DNA of 64,000 bases from Halisarca cf. caerulea (taxonomy: Eukaryota; Porifera; Demospongiae; Chondrillida; Halisarcidae). Where the stretch lies: positions 26,001-90,000 of the forward strand of contig CAUJGJ010000451.1 of NCBI GenBank assembly GCA_963170055.1, read 5' to 3'. Under the pieces are notes generated by a model, which was given only the letters and a program-made list of their open reading frames with translations, ran no database searches and was not told the origin of the DNA. Numbering within the stretch: the stretch's first letter is position 1; every line of letters starts with the position of its first letter. Shown here one piece after another: positions 26,801 through 35,800 of the stretch. Both the position numbers and the translations under genes were made by a program.

Positions 26801-29800
26801 TTTTAGTACATTATGGAGCTTCAAAACAACTTTTCGACCTTTTCCATAGATTTCAATAGATAGAAGTATTTTTAAGTGTCTTGTAGACACCACATTTCAC
26901 AAGGTTTACATGGCAAGGAAGGTCACAATTTTGGCTTTTTGTAACTGATCATATCACATGTGCCTTGTTTTTTCTATTGGCCTGGTGCTAAGTATTAGCT
27001 AACATATGGTCAGTGATCAATATTTGGTTGATCTGCTATCAACACCATTTCAGATAACGATCAGTCAGCAATCTCTCATTTGCGTGATTGCTGATCATTA
27101 TTGAGATTATTGTGTACAAAGTTGTATGTGTGTGATATGTCTTGCAATCTATACACTTCAGCAGTTTTTTACTTGGTATTTCTCCCCAGTATCAATTATT
27201 GGTATAGTATATTGTGCTCCATTTGGTGGATATTGGAAGTCACAATGCAAAATTCAACAAAAGCTGTAATGCCCTTTAGAGACTGCTGGAAGGCTGGAAG
27301 GTACATACGTATGTACTGTGTGTACATAAAAGTCAGAGTTTTAACTGCATTACTTGCGTGTCTGTGTTCATGCAGTTTGTCGTCTGTACCTCTTAATCAA
27401 GGAATTGTACGTATGTTCTCTAAATATTTGTTACACCTAGTTTCACCAAAATTTTGTCTGACGAGAGAATTTAGATTTGTTTTTACATTTTAGAGAATAG
27501 CTGATGAAACTTTGGAGTGTGGGGATGAATACTTAGAGAGCTGACAAATTGTAGAGGTTGACTATTACACATGACTGCAATGTTTTGTATAGCCCAGCGT
27601 ATAACGTAATAAAAAGAATATTAAAGGGTTTTTAATAGCTCTTTGGCACATGATAAGCAAATTTTTTGGGGTAGCTCATCACATAGTTTCCCCATTGCTG
27701 CCATTTTTGGCCACACGCTATGATAGGCCCACCCCAACAAAGCGCAAATAGCAGCCATTATAACATATGTGATCATTATAACAATTATAGAACTTGAACT
27801 CGACTTCATACTTTAGCTTTGGTTGAAAAGTTGGATTACAAAATATTATAAAACACACCCAGTTTTAGAAAATAGCTATGTCATCAAATTTAGAGATATT
27901 TCGGACACTAATGATGGCAAAATTGTAGGTGCCGAATTTGTAGAGAATATACTGTAGTACGGAAAATCTCGATAATCTGCCAAACCCACTAATCTGCTAA
28001 AGATTTTATGAAACAAATTCATTAATGCACTATATTTTTACCTTGTGCATTTGCCAACCTCAGTATTCCACCACCAAATAGCTAATCCCAGTAAGTTGTA
28101 GGGATTGTTAAGGCATTACTGTGCGCTAACAGTAAACCTCTTGAATACACATATGAATTGTGATTATTTTCAAGCCCTGTTTGGTTTACAGCAATACTGT
28201 ATTTATAGGTCTTGGCGCCCGAGGGCGAGTGCAGTAAATACGATACCTCCCTAGCGAGGCATGTAGTAACCTATTTATTGCTAAAGAAACACTCCAACAG
28301 CTCCTAGAAGGGGATCTGTTCGCTAAATTTCGTCTTCAGGGTGTCATTGTGTACGTTTGTCGACGATGAATAAAGAAATCGATTTCGACATGGATGTAAT
28401 GGTTTCGAAGAGCTTAGTTGCGGGTTATGTACTATGATGTACGCACGTTTCAACTTTCAGACTGTAGCTTTTGGAGAAAAGGTCTCTGGACATCGTTAAT
28501 CTTCTTTAACCCTCTGACCCGACCCCCAATCAATATAAATTTTCGCCATAAAGGTTTGAAACGCGCTCACATCACCATTGGAATACCTTTTGTATGGCTT
28601 AGTTGGTATCAATTTATACAGGAAACAATGCCCTACAATTTCATACTAAGTACATACAGATTCGTACCAGTACTCTTGAAATATGGCCGAAAATACGATT
28701 TGCGCTAGCCTTTTTCAAGCTTTGGAATATTTTTGAAAGGAACTGCAGAACGTATTCTTTTGTAATTGGTATCATTCGAAAGCTCGTAATGTGCTCGTTC
28801 GTTTGATAGGCATTTTGCAACTATAGGTACTTTATTTTGTGAGTTATGTGGCTTTTTATGCTGTCGAGTTGCCCGTATTTAAGAGCGGAAGGTGAGGTTT
28901 CGTGTAGTTGTCATGAATGAAATCTCGATTTGAATCCATCGATGATTAGCCTTGCCATTATAAACTGTAATAACGATCAGACCTTCTTTATAGCACTTGT
29001 TTGCCTTTAGATAAGAAAAATGGCCCTATATGACCCTATATGTATAGGGGTCGGGTCAGAGGGTTAAAGAAAAGCCTGCGCGAAGCTTCCTGCTTTTCGG
29101 AAAGCTTCAAGTTTCCGAAAAGCAAAGGCGCCGTGAAGCTTTTGCAAGACACTTTTTACTATTTTTAGCCTAAAGTTGGTTGCGGTCTGTCAATTCACAC
29201 GCTTGATTGATTCGCATGACCTTAGGGCGCTTAAAGTCGACAGTAAGGAATCTTTCGTCTGTGCACGTGCACCGATGAAAAATATCATATTTATTGCCCA
29301 AGCAGCTCCTTTGATGTATGATGTTATCAGGCGATAAATTTTTATATTCCCTGCTAGTACCAAAGTCTCTAGTTTGCATGAGTGGAGAGATAGTCAACAG
29401 CTAATGAGGAGTGGTTCTGGGATTGATATTTACCGACACATGGAAAACAATCCTCACCTTATTTGCAGTGTAAATGTTTGATACTACATTGAAGTATTTA
29501 ATTGTACTGTGATTTATGTGATTTATGTTCAAATTCGAATGCTATATACAGTTATTCATTGATAGGTACTAGATGGAATAGATAAAAAATAATGATCCAG
29601 TTACTCATGGCCACTATGTACTGTATACAGTACTTTGACTTCAATTTGTCCACTGCTCACTGCATCTTTAATAATATTGTTGCATTGTTCTCCATTGCAT
29701 GGTCATAATGAAGGAAACCACCAAGAGTGATATGTTCATGAAATCTTTTACGTACATGGGACTATTGCTTAGCCATTGGTCTATGGTACAGTACAGGTCA

Positions 29801-32800
29801 AAAGTTAAAGAAATCTTGTACACCTCACTTGTGGGATAGTGTGTGATATTGAGCAAATATTGCATGATTATGCAGACTGTCCTCGGAGACCATGCGAGAA
29901 TTAATGCGTGAAACTTCACAAGAAACCATGCATTTCACCCATCGTGAAGTTACAGGACAAACTTCCGTACATGAAGGTTGCTTTGAATTTGCTCGTTTTC
30001 TTACGATGCATATATACTTACATACTGCATACTTGTCTCATTAAAGTTAACATTTTTAATTCTTACGACCATGGTTAATGTAATCGTGCTTGTACTCGTT
30101 TGTGTCACACAGTGGATAGTACTATTGCCAAATGCCGAGTGACACGCATAGTAGAAGACAGAAACTATCTGGGAAGACTGAAGGTTTATAGACAAAGCTC
30201 CATATGGCTCGGGATGATGAACTGGCTACACGAAAACTGTTATTGCAGAAATAACAATTTCAATTCTCGTGACTGTAGCTAAAGACAGTGGTGATTATGC
30301 TTTGCACAACCATGCACAAATTCTGTGCACATGACCTCGCACTCTCACTCATGATAATCTTGTACGATGGTTGCACAATCATGCTTGAGACTGTAAACTA
30401 ATTTTTACCCGTACTGTATGTGCATAATATAAAAGTTGCAAAGAATAATCTTGGTCTTTTTGAGATCGCAACTACACATCTTTCAGTTTGCAAGAAGTAT
30501 GTTGGAACATAATCAACTTTTGTTTCTATTATATGCTAGGTACTTCTCAATGAAGTATTCTGCACAATGACAGTCATGACTCTCATGAATCATCATATAG
30601 GAAACACTTGCTTACACCCTTTTAGATGTAGGTAGCAAATGCAAAATATTTGATGCAATTGTACATGCAAAGCAGTTGTTCCTACTCTGCTGTGCTTAGT
30701 GGAATGGAATAGGTTTATGATACCTGTCACATGTATTTACTTGTACTACAGATCTTCCTTGTATCCGAGTGAAGATGTTGGCTTTTCCAGCGATGATTGG
30801 GTGGATTTTTGTCATGTAGTATCACCAGTTGTAGTAGAAAAACTGCCTAAAGTCCAGAATACTTCGAGAGAGGTTACCCCTCAAAAGATGGAAAAGTATT
30901 GTCTGTCAGCAAAGTACACAAAAGTACCTAATCAGCCTAAACATCAAAAGAAGCTATCTGTAAGTTCACTGTAGATCTTGTTGAGCATGAAGTATAGTTT
31001 AGAATTTCTGTGTGCTCACACACTTCCTAGTGACAGGGTTTTGTATTGAGATGACACTGAATATCATGGTTCTTTCATATGCATTTTTACCTGTGAACAT
31101 TATGTTGTGATTCCAGTGGAGTCTAGCTGGATAAGTCGAATCACTAGGGGCAGCAAAGTAAGTTCCACTTATCTTCTTAACTTACTGTTCTTCTACTTTT
31201 CAGAGTTTGTTTATGTATATTAGTATTGAATGAGTAGGGACAAGGAAACTCCCTCAACTTATCCATAACTTAATGTTTGTGAAATGAGAACCGTGTTTAA
31301 ACAGTATTTGCCACATGAATTAGTAGCTGGTCTCCTGTGACTAGCATTTCTTTGGGAATTACTATACAGGGCATTGGGGATTCACATTACTTATTACATT
31401 ACACTGCACTGTATAAGGCCTTGCGAATGTTATACTTGATCATTGTTGAAGACTTAACAAGCCTTTCTTTGACCATAGATTGAGGTTTAACGATCAAAGT
31501 CAAATACTGTATACGCCATGGGTCTCTTGCAGTTTATTCCCAGGTGGTAAATTCATTATTGCCTAGGAAGCTCCTCTGATGTATGATGTCATCATGCGAT
31601 CATAGCGTTTACATGGATGAGGATACCCTCCTACTCTCTTTTTGCTTTTTGTGGTTGTGTAGTCTTGGAAAATTATATGTTCTACATCCTGGTAAATCTA
31701 GGTTAAAGTGGCAACAAGAGTAAGGTTTTAGCCATGTTTCTGTGATATGTCGAAGGATGTCATATATTCTTGGCAATCGATGAGCTTATCAATTGTCAGG
31801 CTGTTAATATTCCAATAATATAAGCCTAAATCATCTTGGGTATCACGTTTGTTGATATCTTTACTAAGACCATCTTGATAAGGCCCTAGTATGGGCTCCC
31901 TTAAGTCAAGGGAATCAATTTTTGTGCCTTCTCTATAGAGCATGCCTTGGGATATATAAGATTTATTCCCTTGTTCTTTAGCTGTGCGCATTTTGTCGAG
32001 AAGCTCAGTCTTCTTTTTACGCTGTGTGGGTGTGTAGTCGTCATTTATGTACACTCCTGTACCCTGTAGTTTGTTCTTGTTTTTAAAATCAGTGTTCTCC
32101 CCAGGATCTTTTAAGGTACTTAGTAATCACAAATTCCTACACCAATAACAAACCATTGCAATCCAAGGTCACACAATGTTATTACTATGATATACGTAAT
32201 AGTAAACCTAATATACAGACAAGTGAATCAAAGTGTATTGGTACTGTTTAATATAGCATGCATGCTTATATATATGGTGCTTTTCATAAGAACTGGACAA
32301 TGTGCGGTGGTCTATAAACGTACGTACAGCGTACACTCACCAGACGTACAATGTACGGGCGATAAGCAATAATAATTACGTCATAAGTTGCTCAGTTTGA
32401 GTTAAAAACTCGTAGGGGCTGCCACCCCACGCACTCGAATCACTTGCAAAGCATTGAGACTGTATTTATGCGACAACGTTTTCCCCCATAACCTTAACCT
32501 TTCAGGGTTAGGGTTAACCTTTCCAGGGTTAGGCTTAACTTTGTTCACAACTAGTTTTATAGAGGATCAGTCAGAGATAAATTTAAGGAGTAGTGGCCAT
32601 GCAGCCCTGCATGTGGACTTGATATTACTTCAGAGCCATCTGGGTAATAGACTATTGAATGTAGTTTGGCTGGTAAATGAACTCAGTGTACTGTTCTTAG
32701 CGATCACAAGCAGGGCGAAAAGGATATATGTATAAATATATACGTAGGATGATGATTGCGCGATGATAGGAGTTTTAGTATAGGAGAGGTGGTCTACATA

Positions 32801-35800
32801 TGCCATATTGACCACTTTCGAAATAATGACCTGTGTTTTTAAGACAACTTTTAGTTCTAACATCAAAATTTTTGAAGAAGATGACCACAAATTTGAGTGT
32901 TATTTCGTGTCAGACGACTTTTGACTTCAACTGTCTCCAGATTCGAAGCGACGAAGGGTATCCTTCAAACTTCAGGAATTGGAAGGAAGTATCAAAGCTT
33001 TGCTTTAGTATGCCAAGGTGTCAGAATCTTTTTTGACTACAGTACGAGTCATAGAAAACATGACGTTAACCGATAAAGGTAAAGCGACATCAGCGCTTTT
33101 CTGCTGCCGGATTATTAGTTCATAAACAGCGAAAAGTTAACTGTTTGCGTTTGCGCTTGCGGAAGTAATCTAACCGCTAACGTTTTACGGATCGTGGAAA
33201 AAATGGCTGTGAGTTTAGAATTTCGCCAAGCAAAGGATCTTCCAGCTTTTTTTCCAAAGGAAGGCTTCATTCGGACAATTTTCGCAAGTACGTACGTACT
33301 TCGACTCGAAAGATTGATCAGAGCATCCCACTGCAGACAGTTTCGGCCATCGTTCGCAAGTACCAGAAGTACGGGACGCTTTCTAGACGACCAGGTTCAA
33401 GAAGACCTTTCAAACTGACGAGTGGCATACTGGCCATCGTTGAGAAAAGAATGCGCGAAGACAACGAGACAACAGCAGCTGCTACACAGTTGCTTAAACT
33501 TCACGAATTCTTTCCCGTTGTATCTGACAAGGTAGTTTCCCTCGTATTTAGAATCTTCTCCATCTCCAAAGCCAGGTTAACGACGCAAATATTAGAAGTA
33601 TCGATTGAAACAAGTAACTCACTCAATATCGAAAAAGCTCACTCTAAACCGAAAACCGTTGACACTTGTAGTACTAACAGCTAAATTAACCGTTAATGTA
33701 TATCCGCTAACCGTTATTAGATATCCGAAAACACATATGCGACAAACGCCAAAGCAAGGGCTAAAGGCAAAACACTAAACGTAATTTGCGTCATGTTTTC
33801 TATGACGCGTACTGTAGCATTTAAAGCGTTCTTGGGCAGAATGTGCCATTGCCGTTTCTTTTACTTCCTCTAATGAAATAAAACTTGCGTTTTCTTCTGA
33901 TTTTGGGAGTTTGAAGGATAGTTTTCACGGGTTTGAATCCAGAGGATCGTTCCTTTGAGTCCAAATGTAGTCCTTAGGGTCCAAGCGTCCCTCTCGAAGG
34001 TGCAAAACGCTTCTGAATCTCTGTTCTCCATCATCCTATATATTGTATGACGTATGGTCAGTAGGTCAGTAGCCAAAATATAGGACCTTGGGCCTTATAT
34101 TTTGGCTACTGACCTCCCGCCCATACGTTATATATTACATATATATATATACATGTATGAAAACCCAATCAATTGCTTTACCCCTGCTGCACATGTGTGC
34201 ACAGGGTAATAAAGGCATAGTGGCTGCTACTCTAAAATGGCCTGGGGAGAACACTGAAAATCCCCATCTTAGATGCATAGTCTTGCAACATGATTAAGAT
34301 CAGCCTAGGGTTTGTCATTATTTTTTCCACCAAGCCTTTTGGTTTTGACCATATGTCAGTGTTGTCAGTAAGCTTATTGGTAAACAAGGGTTTAATTGTT
34401 TCCAGGTCACTATGGTCTTCTTCCTTGATGTTGACAATAACAAAGTTATTTCTTCTCAGCTCCCTTTCATGTGTTCTCAAGGATTTTCTGTTGGGCTTTT
34501 CAAGTGTCACTGATGTCCCCTGTTTTTTTTTTTACATTCCTGATAATCTGCTGTTTTTTGCTAACTCTTCGCTGAGTTGTTTGAGGGAGTTCTTTAACTC
34601 ACTCATTTCATTTTGTATGCGGGTGAATTCTCTTCGTAATTCATCCTTATGGGTAGTCATGCCATCGGTTTGCCAGAAGGGTTATAGCTGGTGGCTGTGC
34701 TGACAGCTGTGGCTTGATCTTGACGATTTCGGAAGATGGGGTAATAAGAGTACATTTTAGAGATTGCATCTCTTTTTCGTTTCTCTTTCGTTTGCACTGG
34801 GGACAGAAGTATGGTTCTTCGGAATTTTCGCGATTTCGAAGAGACATAATTACAACCAGCGTAGCATCTGTGAATCCATGCCTGGCATATTCCATCGCAT
34901 ACAGCATCTTTGCCTATTGATTTTTTCCATGATTCTGCAATATCATTATCGCATAGCGCAATTCGAGGGTACCTTCTCCAATGTAACTTGGCTTTGAACC
35001 TTTGGACCTTTGACCTTTGGGATTCTGACATTTGCTACCTTCCTCCATCTTGAATGTGCCATTTATTCTTAGATAGATCTAACCCTATTTTCTTGTATTT
35101 ACTGCATCCTTTTTGGCATTTTGATCTAAATGACGTTCTCCCCAGGGGCGTAATTAGCACAGGGCTCAGAGGGCTTGAGCCCCCCTTTGAAGTTTCTTCC
35201 CCAAAACATCTTAAGACCTCCCTTTCTTCCCGACCCCACAAACTGGCCTGGATTGGGCCCACTGTCTGTTAGTTTATGAATATATTTCTAGATTTGTTAT
35301 ACAGCTAATTTAAAACTAAAAACAATCTGAAATAAATATTAAGAATAACTTAAGTTCGTTCTGAAGAAACCACTACGTACATACGCAGACATGTTTGGGC
35401 ACTTGAAGGTCAGGTGGGCGTGGTTGTACTACAGGCATTGTTAAGTTTGGATTTTGCGATGCGCTAATTTCAAGCACTACTTGGGTCAAAATGTCTCTAC
35501 TCAAATTCGGTTGAGCCCCCCCCCCCCTTCTTAGAATCCTGGTTGCGCCACTGCTCCCAGACCCCAAGGAACATACCTTAGCTGAACAGAGGGATGATAT
35601 ATTCCTCAATATGCAACTGACTCAAATGTACAGTTATACACAACGCATCTTCACGACTTCCTACATCCCTCTGACATTGAAGCTTCTTCCCCATAATAGT
35701 GGTCAGCAGTGTATACAAGATAACCTCGTACCACTGCCATCCACTCCTGGTAACAATGGTGACCTCGGTAACAAATGACGGTTACCCATAATCACTTGTG

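Larger units (their letters stand above)
32090..34256. mobile_element. DNA element with CAGTGTTCTCCCCAGG ends inside a LINE
   Basis: A 2167-bp element. Both ends carry CAGTGTTCTCCCCAGG as a perfect 16-bp inverted repeat. AAAAT flanks it on both sides (32085-32089 and 34257-34261), a 5-bp target duplication. The flanking LINE sequence resumes at the same point of ORF1, confirming insertion. End sequence suggests a hAT relative; a 5-bp duplication is unusual for that group. No complete transposase is visible; a nested Tc1-derived element occupies 33040-33814. A telomere-like GGGTTAGGGTTAACC lies near 32507. Confidence 0.75.

Noticed and set aside
27494..27542. Short terminal exon RIADETLECGDEYLES
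   Set aside because: It lies inside a miniature element (27410-27957), so the splice-like borders are probably chance.
32488..32535. Telomere-like TTAGGG words
   Set aside because: Only two TTAGGG units in an AGGGTTAGGGTTAACC context; far too short to claim an interstitial telomere.
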